64,000 nt of DNA from Serratia liquefaciens (GCF_027594825.1 NZ_CP088930.1:2293019-2357018); one strand, 5' to 3'; positions 27,036-37,407 are shown, numbered from the stretch's first letter. Notes: generated by a model not told the origin, from the letters alone. Numbers and translations: made by a program.

Positions 27036-27818
27036 TCAATTCCCAAACATCAGTGCTGTCAGCACGAAATCCAATCCCAACACCGCCAGTGACGAATGTA
27101 CCACGGTACGGGTCGTTGCCCGGCTTATCCCTTCAGAGGTCGGTACGGCATCATACCCGTTGAAGATGGCAATCCAGGTCACGGTGATGGCAAATACCAC
27201 GCTCTTGATCAGGCAGTTGAGCAGGTCTTTTTTCCACTCAACAGCGCCCTGCATGGCCGACCAGAAGAAACCGCTGTCAATGCCCTTCCAGTCTACGCCA
27301 ACCACCGAGCCGCCCCAGATGCCGATAGCGACAAAAATCATCGTCAGCAATGGCATGCTGATCAAACCGGCCCAGAAGCGCGGCGCAACGATACGCCGCA
27401 GCGGATCGACGGCCATCATTTCCAGACTGGAGATTTGTTCCGTTGCCTTCATCAGGCCAATTTCGGCCGTCAATGCAGAGCCTGCACGTCCGGCAAACAG
27501 CAGCGCGGTGACCACCGGACCCAGTTCACGCAGCAGCGATAACGCCACCATCATGCCCAGGCTGGCTTCAGCGCTGTAAGTGGTGAGCACCAGATAGCCC
27601 TGCAACCCCAGCACCATACCGATAAACAACCCGGAAACCACGATGATCAGCAGCGACTGCACGCCAACGCTGTGCAACTGCTTGAGCAACAGTGGCCACT
27701 GCCTGCGCGGCTCAGGCCGCCCGACCAGCGCGTTGAACAGCATCAACCCGGCGCGCCCAAAGCTGGCGCTGGTGTTGATGCCACGGCGTCCTAACGACGC
27801 TAACGCCCGTAATAACAT
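27036..27818 (-). CDS. mlaE: MlaE, permease subunit of the phospholipid transporter
   Basis: Inner-membrane permease of the MlaFEDB ABC transporter; 260 residues, same as E. coli, with about five to six hydrophobic segments. The coupling-helix region [21 protein letters not shown] that contacts MlaF is intact. Close to mlaF (4 bp) and mlaD (4 bp). Confidence 0.97.
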   Translation of the reverse strand: MLLRALASLGRRGINTSASFGRAGLMLFNALVGRPEPRRQWPLLLKQLHSVGVQSLLIIVVSGLFIGMVLGLQGYLVLTTYSAEASLGMMVALSLLRELGPVVTALLFAGRAGSALTAEIGLMKATEQISSLEMMAVDPLRRIVAPRFWAGLISMPLLTMIFVAIGIWGGSVVGVDWKGIDSGFFWSAMQGAVEWKKDLLNCLIKSVVFAITVTWIAIFNGYDAVPTSEGISRATTRTVVHSSLAVLGLDFVLTALMFGN

Positions 27819-27822
27819 CAGC

Positions 27823-28638
27823 TTATTTACTCCCTAAACCTAACAGCTCGGCCTGGTAATCGCCGGCCGGATAACGGAAGGGTACCGGCCCATCGGCAAT
27901 ACCATCCAGGAACTGGCGCACGCGTGCATCAGGATTGTTCTGTAATTGCTGCGCCGTGCCTTCGGCTATCACCCGATGATCGGCCACAATGTAAGCGTAG
28001 TCGGCGATGCTCAGCACTTCCGGCACGTCGTGCGAAACCACGATGCAGGTGATGCCCAGCGCGTGATTCAGCTCATCGATCAGCTTGACCAGTACGCCCA
28101 TGGTGATGGGATCCTGGCCGACGAAAGGCTCGTCGAACATGATCATCTCCGGATCGAGCGCAATCGCACGTGCCAGCGCAGCTCGCCGCGCCATGCCGCC
28201 TGACAATTCATTCGGCATCAGATCGGCCGCTCCCCGCAGCCCCACCGCTTCCAGCTTCATCATCACCGTGCTGCGCAGAATGGGCTCCGGCAAACGGCTA
28301 TGTTCGCGCAGCGGGTAAGCCACGTTTTCGAACACCGTCAGATCGGTAAACAGCGCGCCAGACTGAAACAGCATGCTCATTTTCTTGCGCGCTTCATACA
28401 GTTGATGGCGAGACAATGCGGGAATGTTATCGCCATCAAACCAGATTTCACCGCTGTCCGGTGCCAGTTGGCCGCCGATCAGACGCAGCAGCGTCGTTTT
28501 GCCAATACCGGACGGCCCCATGATCGCCGTGACCTTGCCACGGGGAACCGTCAGGTTGATATCTTCGAATATCAGTCGATCGCCACGCGAGAACGTCATG
28601 TCGCGAACTTCGACCAGATTCTCTGCCTTCTGGTGCAT
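27823..28638 (-). CDS. mlaF: MlaF, ATPase subunit of the phospholipid transporter
   Basis: ABC ATPase powering MlaFEDB. Start at 28638 (AAGGAT 8 nt upstream) gives 271 residues (E. coli 269); the open frame to 28713 has no homology. Walker [10 protein letters not shown] (~43-51), Q-loop MLFQSGALF, signature ELSGGMARR, Walker B IMFDEPF, H-loop VSHD. The extended C-terminal tail that swaps onto MlaB/MlaF is kept. First gene of mlaFEDCB, divergent from yrbG. Confidence 0.97.
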   Translation of the reverse strand: MHQKAENLVEVRDMTFSRGDRLIFEDINLTVPRGKVTAIMGPSGIGKTTLLRLIGGQLAPDSGEIWFDGDNIPALSRHQLYEARKKMSMLFQSGALFTDLTVFENVAYPLREHSRLPEPILRSTVMMKLEAVGLRGAADLMPNELSGGMARRAALARAIALDPEMIMFDEPFVGQDPITMGVLVKLIDELNHALGITCIVVSHDVPEVLSIADYAYIVADHRVIAEGTAQQLQNNPDARVRQFLDGIADGPVPFRYPAGDYQAELLGLGSK

Positions 28639-28941
28639 GTTAATTGATCCTTTACGGGTCATTTTTGCCAAATCTACCCACGATGTTAAAGCAACGGGCG
28701 CAATGCGTCTCATCTTTACAAAAACTTACCGCCATTTCGCTACCAATGGTGCCATAGGTTTTACTTTTACGCGCCACCCGGTCAAAATTGGCGCCATAAC
28801 GAAAAAAAACGAAAGTGTTCATATATTAGCCGGGAAAACCCGTTGCTGTGGCTTTAACCTGCGCAACGGAGGGCAAAGCAAGATAGCCGAATTACGGCTT
28901 TTAACCAACGAACCGGGATGATACCCAACAAAGGACCCTGC
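28639..28941. promoter_or_regulatory. Intergenic region between divergent mlaF and yrbG
   Basis: 303 bp without a gene. It must contain the promoters of both divergent operons, but I see no promoter pair I would defend. A short imperfect repeat (TTGGCGCCATAA and AATGGTGCCATAG, about 45 bp apart near 28742-28800) is the only structure noted. Confidence 0.35.
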
Positions 28942-29928
28942 ATGTTTCTCGCGATAGCTTTATTAATCGTTGGTTTATTTTTACTGGTATATGGTGCAGA
29001 CCGCTTAGTTTACGGTGCTGCGGTAATTTCCCGTTCACTCGGCGTGCCACCGCTGATTATCGGTATGACCATCGTCGGCATCGGCACTTCACTGCCGGAG
29101 CTGTTTGTGTCGACCACTGCGGCATTGAACGGGCAAATCGATATGGCCGTGGGGAACGTATTAGGTTCCAACATCACGAATATTTTGCTGATCCTCGGCG
29201 TTGCCGCGCTGATACACCCGCTGGCGGCGCGATCCGAAGTGTTGCGGCGCGAACTGCCGCTGATGTTGGCGGTCACAGTATTGTGCGGTTTCGTGCTGAT
29301 GGACGGCACGCTTAGCCGACTGGATGGCGTGCTGCTGTTGGCCGCCGCCGCGGTATTTATTCTGTTGATGTTGAAAATTGCCCGGTTGGCGCAGCGTGAA
29401 GGCAGCGACAGCCTGACCGTGGAGCAACTCGCCGAACTGCCGCAGGACAGCAGCAACACCGTGGCGGTGTTGTGGCTGGTGCTGGCGTTTATCATTCTGC
29501 CGCTGTCTTCCAAAATGGTGGTCGATAACGCCACGGTCATCGCGCACTATTTCGGTATGAGTGAGTTGGTGGTGGGCCTGACCGTCATTGCCATCGGCAC
29601 CAGCCTGCCGGAGCTGGCCACGTCGATCGCCGGCGCACTCAAGGGCGAAGATGATATGGCGATTGGCAATATCATCGGCTCCAACATTTTCAACACGGTG
29701 ATCGTGCTGGGCGTGCCCGCCCTGCTGTCTCCGGGGACCGTCGATGGTGCCGCCTTCCATCGCGATTACTGGGTCATGCTGGCCGTCAGCATTGTGCTCA
29801 GCGCCCTGTGCATCGGGCGCAAACATCGCATCGGTCATCTGGCCGGCGCTCTGTTATTATGTGGTTTTATTGCGTACCTTGCGGTGCTGTTTTTTAACCC
29901 TTTCAATTCATTTAGCTATAGCCTCTAG
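28942..29928 (+). CDS. yrbG: YrbG, Ca2+/Na+ antiporter-family membrane protein
   Basis: Predicted cation/Ca2+ exchanger (CaCA family). 328 residues, ten or so hydrophobic segments in two homologous halves, each carrying the ion-binding alpha repeat: GTSLPELFVSTTAAL with GNVLGSNITNI in the first half and GTSLPELATSIAGAL with GNIIGSNIFN in the second. Start 28942 has AAGGA upstream. It heads the kds-lpt operon as in E. coli. Its last codons abut, and may be partly made of, the repeat element beginning at about 29929. Confidence 0.94.
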   Translation: MFLAIALLIVGLFLLVYGADRLVYGAAVISRSLGVPPLIIGMTIVGIGTSLPELFVSTTAALNGQIDMAVGNVLGSNITNILLILGVAALIHPLAARSEVLRRELPLMLAVTVLCGFVLMDGTLSRLDGVLLLAAAAVFILLMLKIARLAQREGSDSLTVEQLAELPQDSSNTVAVLWLVLAFIILPLSSKMVVDNATVIAHYFGMSELVVGLTVIAIGTSLPELATSIAGALKGEDDMAIGNIIGSNIFNTVIVLGVPALLSPGTVDGAAFHRDYWVMLAVSIVLSALCIGRKHRIGHLAGALLLCGFIAYLAVLFFNPFNSFSYSL

Positions 29929-30035
29929 CTTTCAAGTTGCAGCCAGGCGGCAAACTCACTCATCCCCAGGTGCCTGCTCAGGTAAGTCACCGGGATGAGT
30001 GGATACGGCGCTGTAATTTGAGAGATGACGGGTAT
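29929..30035 (+). repeat. Inverted-repeat intergenic element, copy 1
   Basis: GCTTTCAAGTTGCAGC (29928-29943) at the left and GCTGTAATTTGAGAG (30010-30024) followed by GACGGGTAT (ending 30035) at the right form imperfect terminal inverted repeats. Inside, CTCACTCATCCCC and CGGGATGAGTG form another hairpin. The same arrangement recurs at 41355-41460 in the opposite orientation. The ends resemble the ATACCCGTC..CTTTCAAG-type palindromic repeats common in intergenic DNA of Serratia and relatives (recalled, not searched). It sits in the yrbG-kdsD gap, so it is transcribed in the operon. Confidence 0.75.
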
Positions 30036-30052
30036 GACCGATGGGAATGAGC

Positions 30053-31039
30053 ATGTCGAACATTCAGTTGCAACCGGGCTTTGATTTTCAGCAGGCAGGC
30101 AAAGAAGTGCTGCAGATTGAGCGTGACGGGCTGGCCCAGCTCGATCAATACATCAATGCAGACTTTACCCGCGCCTGCGAGTTGATCGCCGAATGCAGCG
30201 GCAAAGTGGTTGTGATGGGCATGGGTAAATCCGGGCACATCGGCTGCAAGATTGCCGCCACCTTCGCCAGCACCGGAACGCCGTCGTTCTTTGTTCATCC
30301 GGCCGAGGCCAGCCATGGCGATCTCGGCATGGTCACCGCACAGGATATCGTGCTCGCCATTTCCAATTCGGGTGAGTCCAACGAAATACAGGCGCTGATC
30401 CCGGTGTTGAAACGTCAGCGTATCCCGCTGATCTGCATGACCAACAACCCGGAAAGTTCGATGGGCAAGGCGGCGGATATTCACCTGTGCATCAAGGTGC
30501 CACAGGAAGCCTGCCCACTCGGCCTGGCGCCGACCACCAGCACCACCGCCACGTTGGTGATGGGCGATGCGTTGGCCGTCGCACTGTTAAAAGCTCGCGG
30601 TTTCACGCCGGAAGATTTTGCGTTATCGCACCCAGGGGGCGCTCTGGGCCGCCGCCTGCTGCTGCGCGTATGCGACATCATGCACAGCGGCGATGAAATT
30701 CCTCACGTCAGCGCCGATGCATCGCTGCGCGACGCGCTGCTGGAAATTACCCGAAAAAATCTGGGCATGACGGTTATCTGCGATGATTTGATGAAAATCG
30801 CCGGTATCTTCACCGACGGTGACCTGCGCCGGATTTTCGATATGGGCATCAATCTCAACGAGGCCCGCATCGTCGATGTCATGACGCTCGGCGGCGTGCG
30901 GGTACGTCCGAACCTGCTGGCGGTCGACGCGCTGAATCTGATGCAGCAACGTCACATCACCGCGCTGCTGGTTGCCGATGGCGACCAATTGCTGGGTGTG
31001 GTACATATGCATGACATGCTGCGCGCCGGCGTCGTTTAA
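30053..31039 (+). CDS. kdsD: KdsD, arabinose 5-phosphate isomerase
   Basis: Converts ribulose 5-phosphate to arabinose 5-phosphate, the first step of Kdo synthesis. Start MSNIQLQPG at 30053 gives 328 residues, the E. coli length. SIS domain (about 42-184) with MGKSGHIGCKIAATFASTGTPSFF, followed by two CBS domains (about 210-328). The preceding gap with yrbG holds the repeat element; kdsC follows after 17 bp. Confidence 0.97.
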   Translation: MSNIQLQPGFDFQQAGKEVLQIERDGLAQLDQYINADFTRACELIAECSGKVVVMGMGKSGHIGCKIAATFASTGTPSFFVHPAEASHGDLGMVTAQDIVLAISNSGESNEIQALIPVLKRQRIPLICMTNNPESSMGKAADIHLCIKVPQEACPLGLAPTTSTTATLVMGDALAVALLKARGFTPEDFALSHPGGALGRRLLLRVCDIMHSGDEIPHVSADASLRDALLEITRKNLGMTVICDDLMKIAGIFTDGDLRRIFDMGINLNEARIVDVMTLGGVRVRPNLLAVDALNLMQQRHITALLVADGDQLLGVVHMHDMLRAGVV

Positions 31040-31056
31040 CTATGGAAGAGAACTCA

Positions 31057-31611
31057 ATGAGTCTGGTTGAAACCTGCTACGGGCCTGTAGAGCAAGAGGT
31101 CATGGCGCGTGCCGGCAAAATCCGCCTGCTGATTTGTGATGTCGACGGCGTGCTGTCAGACGGCCTGATTTTCATGGGCAACAATGGTGAAGAATTAAAA
31201 GCGTTTAACGTACGCGACGGTTACGGCATCCGCTGCCTGAAAACCTCGGATATCGAAGTGGCAATCATTACCGGTCGCTCCGCCAAGCTGTTGGAAGACC
31301 GGGCTAAAACGCTCGGCATCACGCACCTTTATCAGGGGCAATCCGATAAGCTTTTGGCCTTCCGCGAACTGTTGGATACACTGTCGCTGACGGCGGATCA
31401 GGTCGCCTATATCGGCGACGACCTGATCGACTGGCCGGTGATGGCGCAGGTTGGCCTGGCGGTCGCGGTGGCAGATGCGCACCCGCTGCTGACGCCACGG
31501 GCACATTATGTTACCCGCATTGCCGGCGGCCGCGGTGCGGTACGTGAGCTGTGCGACATTATTCTTTTGGCTCAAAACAAGCTGGAAGACGCCAAAGGGC
31601 TATCGATATGA
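31057..31611 (+). CDS. kdsC: KdsC, Kdo 8-phosphate phosphatase
   Basis: HAD-family phosphatase releasing Kdo from Kdo 8-phosphate. HAD motif I is DVDGVLSDG, motif II TGRS, motif III and acidic cluster GDDLIDWPVM. I chose ATG 31057 because GGAAGAG lies at proper distance (184 residues); an ATG at 31042 would give 189 and lacks a ribosome-binding site. Its stop overlaps the lptC start (ATGA). Confidence 0.96.
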   Translation: MSLVETCYGPVEQEVMARAGKIRLLICDVDGVLSDGLIFMGNNGEELKAFNVRDGYGIRCLKTSDIEVAIITGRSAKLLEDRAKTLGITHLYQGQSDKLLAFRELLDTLSLTADQVAYIGDDLIDWPVMAQVGLAVAVADAHPLLTPRAHYVTRIAGGRGAVRELCDIILLAQNKLEDAKGLSI

Positions 31612-32186
31612 GTAAAACCAAACTTTGGATCACCGTGCTGCTGGCGGTGATCGCACTGGCGCTGATTGGCTGGAACATGACGGATTTCAGTGATGATACG
31701 GCTCCGGGGCCGGTGAACAGCCAGGACCCGACTTATCAGAGCCAGCATACGGTCACCATAGTGTACAATCCGACCGGCAAGCTGAGTTACAAGCTGGTGG
31801 CGGAAGACGTGAAGTACTATACCGCCGATGAATTAAGCTGGTTCACCCAGCCGGTGATGACGCTGTTTGATGAAAACGCGGTGGCCACCTGGTCAGTTCG
31901 CGCCGACCGCGCCAAACTGACTAAAGACCGGATGCTGTATCTTTACGGCCACGTCGAGGTGAACAGCCTGACCACCACGTCGCAGCTGGAAAAAATTAAA
32001 ACAGACAATGCTCAGGTGAACCTGGTGACCCAGGATGTGGCTTCGGATGACGAAGTGACGCTCTACGGGACGAACTTCACCTCTAACGGCATGAAAATGC
32101 GTGGGAACCTGCGGGCCAAGACCGCTGAGCTGATTGATAAGGTTAAGACCAACTATGAAATTCAAAACCAACAAACCAAGCCGTAA
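31608..32186 (+). CDS. lptC: LptC, LPS export bitopic membrane protein
   Basis: Accepts LPS from LptB2FG and passes it to LptA. 192 residues (E. coli 191): one N-terminal membrane helix (about 7-25) and a periplasmic beta-jellyroll. Starts inside the kdsC stop and overlaps lptA by 32 bp, the same tight packing as in E. coli. Confidence 0.97.
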   Translation: MSKTKLWITVLLAVIALALIGWNMTDFSDDTAPGPVNSQDPTYQSQHTVTIVYNPTGKLSYKLVAEDVKYYTADELSWFTQPVMTLFDENAVATWSVRADRAKLTKDRMLYLYGHVEVNSLTTTSQLEKIKTDNAQVNLVTQDVASDDEVTLYGTNFTSNGMKMRGNLRAKTAELIDKVKTNYEIQNQQTKP

Positions 32187-32694
32187 TCTGTTAATCGGCA
32201 GCTTGATTTTGGCCGCCAGCGCCCCCGCATGGGCGCTGAAGTCCGACTCCAATCAGCCGGTGAGCATCGACTCGCTGAAACAGTCTCTGGACATGCAGAG
32301 CAACGTCAGCACCTTTACTGATAACGTGGTGATCAAACAAGGCACCATCGATATCAAAGCGGACAAAGTCGTGGTCACCCGCCCGGGCGGCGATCAGAAC
32401 AAAACCTATATTGAAGCCTTTGGCAACCCGGTCACCTTCTATCAGATGCAAGACAGTGGCAAGCCGGTGAAAGGCCACGCTCAGAAGGTGCGTTACGATG
32501 TGGCGTCTCAGTTGGTGACCCTGACCGGGAACGCCTATCTGGAACAGCTCGACAGCAACGTCAAGGGCGATCGCATCACCTACCTGGTGCAACAGCAGCA
32601 AATGCAGGCGTTTAGCGATAAAGGCAAACGCGTGACTACGGTTCTGGTACCGTCGCAGTTGCAAGACAAAAACGGGCAAAACAAGAGTAACTAA
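32155..32694 (+). CDS. lptA: LptA, periplasmic LPS bridge protein
   Basis: Forms the periplasmic beta-jellyroll bridge carrying LPS from LptC to LptD. 179 residues with a signal peptide (MKFKTNK..., cut after AWA). Conserved strands include KADKVVVTRPGG and TFYQMQDSGKPV. Start lies within the end of lptC. The C-terminal tail is shorter than in E. coli (185). Confidence 0.97.
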   Translation: MKFKTNKPSRNLLIGSLILAASAPAWALKSDSNQPVSIDSLKQSLDMQSNVSTFTDNVVIKQGTIDIKADKVVVTRPGGDQNKTYIEAFGNPVTFYQMQDSGKPVKGHAQKVRYDVASQLVTLTGNAYLEQLDSNVKGDRITYLVQQQQMQAFSDKGKRVTTVLVPSQLQDKNGQNKSN

Positions 32695-32700
32695 TCACTT

Positions 32701-33426
32701 ATGGCTACACTCATCGCAGAAAACCTGGCGAAAGCCTACAAGGGCCGCAAAGTCGTTGAAGACGTCAGCCTGAAAGTGAAATCCGGCGAGATCGTCGGCC
32801 TGCTGGGGCCAAACGGCGCCGGCAAGACCACCACTTTCTACATGGTGGTCGGTATCGTTCAGCGTGACGCCGGGCGTATCGTGATTGACGAAGAAGACAT
32901 CAGCCTGCTGCCGCTGCACGCCCGTGCGCGTCGTGGCATCGGCTATCTGCCGCAGGAAGCCTCGATCTTCCGCCGTCTGAGCGTTTACGACAACCTGATG
33001 GCAGTGCTGGAAATCCGTGACGATCTCAGCAGCGAACAGCGGGCGGACCGTGCGGTAGAGCTGATGGAAGAGTTCCATATCTCCCACCTGCGCGACAACC
33101 TGGGCCAGGCGCTGTCCGGTGGCGAACGTCGCCGCGTGGAGATCGCCCGTGCGCTGGCGGCTAACCCGAAATTCATCCTGCTGGATGAACCCTTCGCCGG
33201 GGTTGACCCGATTTCCGTTATCGACATTAAAAAAATTATCGAGCACTTGCGTGACAGCGGCCTGGGCGTGCTGATCACCGACCACAACGTGCGCGAAACG
33301 CTGGACGTGTGTGAACGCGCCTATATCGTCAGCCAGGGCAAACTGATTGCTCACGGCACGCCGGATGCTATTCTGGCCGATGAGCAGGTAAAACGCGTTT
33401 ATCTGGGCGAAGAATTCCGCCTCTGA
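32701..33426 (+). CDS. lptB: LptB, LPS export ATPase
   Basis: ABC ATPase of LptB2FG. 241 residues as in E. coli. Walker [10 protein letters not shown], signature [15 protein letters not shown], Walker [15 protein letters not shown]-loop TDHNV. 6 bp after lptA. Confidence 0.98.
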   Translation: MATLIAENLAKAYKGRKVVEDVSLKVKSGEIVGLLGPNGAGKTTTFYMVVGIVQRDAGRIVIDEEDISLLPLHARARRGIGYLPQEASIFRRLSVYDNLMAVLEIRDDLSSEQRADRAVELMEEFHISHLRDNLGQALSGGERRRVEIARALAANPKFILLDEPFAGVDPISVIDIKKIIEHLRDSGLGVLITDHNVRETLDVCERAYIVSQGKLIAHGTPDAILADEQVKRVYLGEEFRL

Positions 33427-33476
33427 GTGCCGGCGCGTCCTGATGGGCGACTGTTAACGGAAGTAGACTGAAGAAT

Positions 33477-34910
33477 ATGAAGCAAGGTTTGCAACTCAGG
33501 TTTAGCCAACAACTGGCCATGACCCCCCAGCTCCAGCAGGCCATACGCCTGCTGCAGTTGTCCACGCTTGAGCTCCAGCAGGAGATACAGCTGGCGTTAG
33601 AGAGCAATCCACTGCTTGAACAAACCGATTTGCACGAAGAAATCGACGCTAAAGAGACCACCGAAACCGAAGGTTTGGATACCCGGGAGGCGCTGGAGCA
33701 AAAGGACATGCCCGAAGAGCTGCCGCTGGACGCCACCTGGGACGAGATCTATACCGCCGGCACTCCGTCAGGGACCCGCACCGATTACAGTGACGATGAA
33801 CTGCCGGTGTATCAGGGCGAAACCACCCAAACCCTGCAGGATTACCTGATGTGGCAGGTGGATCTGACGCCGTTTTCCGATACCGATGCCGCCATCGCCA
33901 CCTCAATCGTCGACGCCGTCGATGACACCGGCTATCTCACCGTGCCGCTGGAAGACATTCTGGAGAGCATGGGTGACGATAATGTGACAATGGACGAAGT
34001 CGAAGCGGTTTTAAAGCGCGTGCAGCGGTTTGATCCGGTTGGCGTCGCGGCGCGCGACCTGCGCGATTGTCTGCTGGTTCAGCTTTCCCAGTACGCCAAA
34101 GACACCCCTTACCTCGCAGAAGCACGCCTGATCATCAGCGAACATCTGGACCTGTTGGCGAACCACGACTTTCGCAGCCTGATGCGAACAACCCGCTCAA
34201 AAGAAGATACACTGAAAGAAGCGATGCTGCTGATCCAGTCACTCGATCCGCGTCCAGGCCAGTCGATCAACACCGGCGAATCTGAGTACGTGATCCCGGA
34301 CGTGCTGGTACGCAAAGTGCAGGATGTGTGGACGGTCGAGCTCAACAGCGACAGCATCCCAAGGCTGAAGATCAATCAGCAGTATGCCGCACTGGGCAAC
34401 ACTGCGCGTAACGACAGCGACGGTCAGTACATCCGCAGCAATCTGCAGGAAGCGAAATGGCTGATCAAGAGCCTGGAAAGCCGCAACGACACCCTGCTGA
34501 AAGTTTCGCGCTGCATCGTCGAGCAGCAACAGGCGTTCTTTGAGCAAGGCGCGGAATTTATGAAGCCCATGGTGCTGGCGGATATCGCTCAGGCCGTGGA
34601 GATGCATGAATCGACAATTTCACGCGTGACCACGCAGAAGTTTTTGCACAGTCCGCGCGGCATTTTCGAATTGAAGTATTTCTTCTCAAGCCACGTGAAT
34701 ACCGACAGCGGAGGCGAAGCTTCCTCTACGGCGATCCGTGCGGTGGTGAAGAAATTGATTGCGGCGGAAAACCCCGCCAAACCGCTCAGCGACAGCAAGC
34801 TGGCCACCCTGCTCTCCGATCAGGGGATCATCGTGGCGCGGCGTACCGTCGCCAAGTACCGAGAGTCTTTGTCCATCCCGCCGTCCAACCAGCGTAAACA
34901 GTTGGTTTGA
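33477..34910 (+). CDS. rpoN: RNA polymerase sigma-54 factor RpoN
   Basis: Sigma-54 for nitrogen and other activator-dependent promoters. 477 residues as in E. coli. Gln/Leu-rich region I (first ~50 residues, which contacts activators), acidic region II (50-110), core-binding domain, and the C-terminal RpoN box [10 protein letters not shown] for -24 recognition. Follows lptB by 50 bp and precedes hpf-ptsN-rapZ-npr. Confidence 0.98.
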   Translation: MKQGLQLRFSQQLAMTPQLQQAIRLLQLSTLELQQEIQLALESNPLLEQTDLHEEIDAKETTETEGLDTREALEQKDMPEELPLDATWDEIYTAGTPSGTRTDYSDDELPVYQGETTQTLQDYLMWQVDLTPFSDTDAAIATSIVDAVDDTGYLTVPLEDILESMGDDNVTMDEVEAVLKRVQRFDPVGVAARDLRDCLLVQLSQYAKDTPYLAEARLIISEHLDLLANHDFRSLMRTTRSKEDTLKEAMLLIQSLDPRPGQSINTGESEYVIPDVLVRKVQDVWTVELNSDSIPRLKINQQYAALGNTARNDSDGQYIRSNLQEAKWLIKSLESRNDTLLKVSRCIVEQQQAFFEQGAEFMKPMVLADIAQAVEMHESTISRVTTQKFLHSPRGIFELKYFFSSHVNTDSGGEASSTAIRAVVKKLIAAENPAKPLSDSKLATLLSDQGIIVARRTVAKYRESLSIPPSNQRKQLV

Positions 34911-34933
34911 CCTCTATTGAGAAGGAAGACACT

Positions 34934-35221
34934 ATGCAGCTCAACATTACCGGACACCACATCGAAATCACCGAACCCTTGCGTGAGTTCGTGAACACCA
35001 AGTTCGCCAAACTCGAACAGTATTTTGACCGCATAAATCAGGTGTATGTCGTGCTTAGTGTGGAAAAAGTGCAGCAGATTGCGGAAGCGACGGTGCACGT
35101 GAATGGAGGCGAGTTGCACGCCACCTCGGAAGACGAGAACATGTATGCGGCAATTGATACCCTGATCGACAAACTGGCGCGTCAATTGAACAAACATAAA
35201 GACAAACTGAAACAACACTGA
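34934..35221 (+). CDS. hpf: HPF, ribosome hibernation promoting factor (short form)
   Basis: Binds the 30S subunit and with RMF stabilises 100S dimers in stationary phase. 95 residues beginning MQLNITGHHIEITEPLREFV, the E. coli length; GAAGGAAG precedes the ATG. The fold's DENMYAAIDTLIDKL helix is intact. 23 bp after rpoN. Confidence 0.97.
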   Translation: MQLNITGHHIEITEPLREFVNTKFAKLEQYFDRINQVYVVLSVEKVQQIAEATVHVNGGELHATSEDENMYAAIDTLIDKLARQLNKHKDKLKQH

Positions 35222-35271
35222 CATTCTGGGCCGTTTCCGTCAGCGGGTACGGCTCAAACGTAGCCTCGGCC

Positions 35272-35304
35272 ATCGGCGCGTTACCTGTTTGGGTACGCGC
35301 CGAT
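35272..35304 (+). other. Strong hairpin in the hpf-ptsN intergenic region
   Basis: ATCGGCGCGT (35272-35281) and ACGCGCCGAT (35295-35304) are exact inverted repeats with a 13-nt loop that can pair further (TACC/GGTA). There is no U tract, so it is not a typical terminator; it may be a processing or stabilising structure within the operon transcript. Confidence 0.5.
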
Positions 35305-35379
35305 AAGCCATCAGGGTTAAACAAGGCGAAAAATCACCTCACAAGCCTGCTTGCTGGTGTGGTTTTAAGTGAAGATGAG

Positions 35380-35841
35380 ATGAACAACGAAACAATGCAG
35401 TTAAGCTCGGTATTAAATATCGAGTGCACCAGAAGCTCTGTACATTGCACCAGCAAGAAACGGGCTTTGGAAATTATTAGCGAACTGGCCGCCAAACAGC
35501 TCAACCTGCCACCCCAGGTGGTGTTTGACGCGGTTCTCACCCGCGAGCGCATGGGCAGCACCGGTATCGGCAACGGTATCGCCATTCCCCATGGCAAACT
35601 GGAAGAGGACACACTGCGGGCCGTTGGCGTATTTATTCGTCTCGACCAACCTATCGCCTTCGACGCCATTGATAACCAGCCGGTCGATCTGCTGTTCGCC
35701 CTGCTGGTGCCGGCCGACCAATGTAAAACCCATTTGCATACCCTGTCTCTGGTCGCCAAGCGTCTGGCCGACAAAACAGTATGCCGTCGCCTGCGCGCGG
35801 CCCAAAGTGACGAAGAGCTTTACCAAATCATCACCGAGTAA
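35380..35841 (+). CDS. ptsN: PtsN, EIIA of the nitrogen PTS
   Basis: EIIA-Ntr, phosphorylated by NPr; regulates K+ transport (TrkA, KdpD) and other targets. 153 residues from ATG 35380; phosphorylation His in GIAIPHGKL. The C-terminus stops about ten residues earlier than the E. coli protein. An internal ATG at 35395 is an alternative start. Part of the rpoN-hpf-ptsN-rapZ-npr cluster. Confidence 0.96.
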   Translation: MNNETMQLSSVLNIECTRSSVHCTSKKRALEIISELAAKQLNLPPQVVFDAVLTRERMGSTGIGNGIAIPHGKLEEDTLRAVGVFIRLDQPIAFDAIDNQPVDLLFALLVPADQCKTHLHTLSLVAKRLADKTVCRRLRAAQSDEELYQIITE

Positions 35842-35972
35842 CGCCCGGCTGGCGTGACTTCCAGCCCGGATAACGATACTGTTTAGCCATGATGGATTCC
35901 GGTTCAGGCCGGAATAATAAAGTTTCTAACGGTGGCGATAGACGCCGCCGAGATGCCAGGGGGAGTTGCCAC

Positions 35973-36827
35973 ATGGTGCTGATGATTGTCAGCGGCCGTT
36001 CCGGTTCAGGGAAATCCGTCGCCTTGCGGGCGCTGGAAGACATGGGTTTTTACTGCGTTGATAACCTGCCCGTGGTACTGCTGCCGCAGCTTGCCAATAC
36101 GCTGGCGGAACGCAACAGCTCCGCGGCGGTAAGCATCGACGTGCGTAACATGCCGGAATCGCCGGAAGTGTTTGAATATGCGATGACCCAACTGCCTGAC
36201 AGCTTTTCGCCGCAGTTGCTGTTCCTCGACGCCGATCGTAACACACTGATCCGCCGTTACAGTGATACTCGCCGCTTACACCCGCTGTCCAGCAAGAACC
36301 TGTCGCTGGAAAGCGCCATCGACGAAGAAAGCGATCTGCTTGAGCCGCTGCGTTCACGGGCCGATCTGATCATCGACACCTCGGAAATGTCGGTGCATGA
36401 ACTGGCCGAAATGCTGCGTACCCGTTTACTGGGCAAACGCGAGCGCGAACTGACCATGGTGTTTGAATCCTTCGGCTTTAAACACGGCATCCCGATCGAC
36501 GCCGATTACGTGTTCGACGTGCGATTCCTGCCGAACCCACACTGGGATCCTAAACTTCGCCCGATGACCGGCCTGGATAAACCCGTCGCCTCATTCCTCG
36601 ATCGCCACACTGAAGTGCACAACTTTATCTACCAGACCCGCAGCTATCTGGAACAGTGGCTGCCGATGCTGGAAACCAACAACCGCAGTTACCTGACGGT
36701 GGCCATTGGCTGTACCGGCGGTAAGCACCGTTCCGTCTACGTGGCAGAACAGTTGGCCGACTACTTCCGTTCACGCGGCAAGAACGTGCAATCGCGACAC
36801 CGCACGCTGGAAAAACGTAAACAATGA
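35973..36827 (+). CDS. rapZ: RapZ, RNase adapter protein
   Basis: Binds sRNA GlmZ and targets it to RNase E, controlling glucosamine-6-phosphate synthase. Start 35973 (GGGGGAG upstream) gives 284 residues, same as E. coli; the open frame from 35889 is rejected. Walker A GRSGSGKS (~8-15), Walker B-like region, and the C-terminal [10 protein letters not shown] and basic tail ([12 protein letters not shown]..) for RNA binding. Its stop overlaps npr. Confidence 0.98.
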   Translation: MVLMIVSGRSGSGKSVALRALEDMGFYCVDNLPVVLLPQLANTLAERNSSAAVSIDVRNMPESPEVFEYAMTQLPDSFSPQLLFLDADRNTLIRRYSDTRRLHPLSSKNLSLESAIDEESDLLEPLRSRADLIIDTSEMSVHELAEMLRTRLLGKRERELTMVFESFGFKHGIPIDADYVFDVRFLPNPHWDPKLRPMTGLDKPVASFLDRHTEVHNFIYQTRSYLEQWLPMLETNNRSYLTVAIGCTGGKHRSVYVAEQLADYFRSRGKNVQSRHRTLEKRKQ

Positions 36828-37096
36828 CGGTCAAGCAAACGGTTGAAATCAAAAACAAACTGGGCATGCACGCCCGCCCGGCGATGAAGCTGTTCGAGCT
36901 GGTGCAGAGTTTTGACGCCGAAGTGATGCTGCGTAACGACAGCGGCACCGAGGCCGAAGCTAGCAGCGTGATTGCACTGCTGATGCTGGACTCCGCGCAG
37001 GGGCGCCATATCGAGGTGGAAGCCACCGGCCCGGATGAGGTAAAAGCGCTGGCCGCAGTGGTTGAGCTGATTAATTCCGGTTTTGACGAAGACTAG
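36824..37096 (+). CDS. npr: NPr, HPr-like phosphocarrier of the nitrogen PTS
   Basis: Passes phosphate from EI-Ntr (PtsP) to PtsN. 90 residues; active-site His in [10 protein letters not shown] (~15-17). ATGA overlap with rapZ. Last gene of the operon. Confidence 0.97.
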   Translation: MTVKQTVEIKNKLGMHARPAMKLFELVQSFDAEVMLRNDSGTEAEASSVIALLMLDSAQGRHIEVEATGPDEVKALAAVVELINSGFDED

Positions 37097-37126
37097 TTTC
37101 CCCGCAGCGAAGAAGCCAGTATCAAG

Positions 37127-37148
37127 AACGCGCCCATCAAGGCGCGTT
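37127..37148 (+). terminator. Weak terminator hairpin after npr
   Basis: AACGCGCC-CATCAA-GGCGCGTT hairpin 30 bp after the npr stop, followed by only a mildly T-rich stretch. Confidence 0.5.
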
Positions 37149-37253
37149 CAACATTTGTGAGACATCCCCCAATTCCCCGTGCATGCCAAATGGAAACATC
37201 TTGCCTCTCTGCAAAACCGATCCCAACGATTGTAACGACCATAACAAACTGAT

Positions 37254-37272
37254 TTTATTATTTAATAATAAA
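37254..37272. repeat. Perfect 19-bp AT-only palindrome upstream of higBA
   Basis: TTTATTATT-T-AATAATAAA: nine perfectly paired A/T bases around a central T, in the gene-free stretch 37097-37407. Function unknown; possible protein-binding site. Confidence 0.5.
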
Positions 37273-37343
37273 TCTACAGTGACTTCTCAACAGCAAAACA
37301 CCGACATATTACGCCGCCGTTCGCCGCAGAGACAAAAAATGAA

Positions 37344-37360
37344 GTTTACAATTTGTGAAC
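37344..37360. promoter_or_regulatory. Probable HigA operator overlapping the higBA promoter
   Basis: GTTTACAATTTGTGAAC is a 17-bp palindrome with one mismatched pair. It covers the -35 hexamer TTGTGA (37353-37358); TACAAT (37376-37381) is the -10 at 17 bp. Binding of HigA or the HigBA complex here would block transcription. Confidence 0.6.
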
Positions 37361-37407
37361 TAATAGCTCAGCCGCTACAATGATGACAGGGCATGAATGA
37401 GGGAGCG

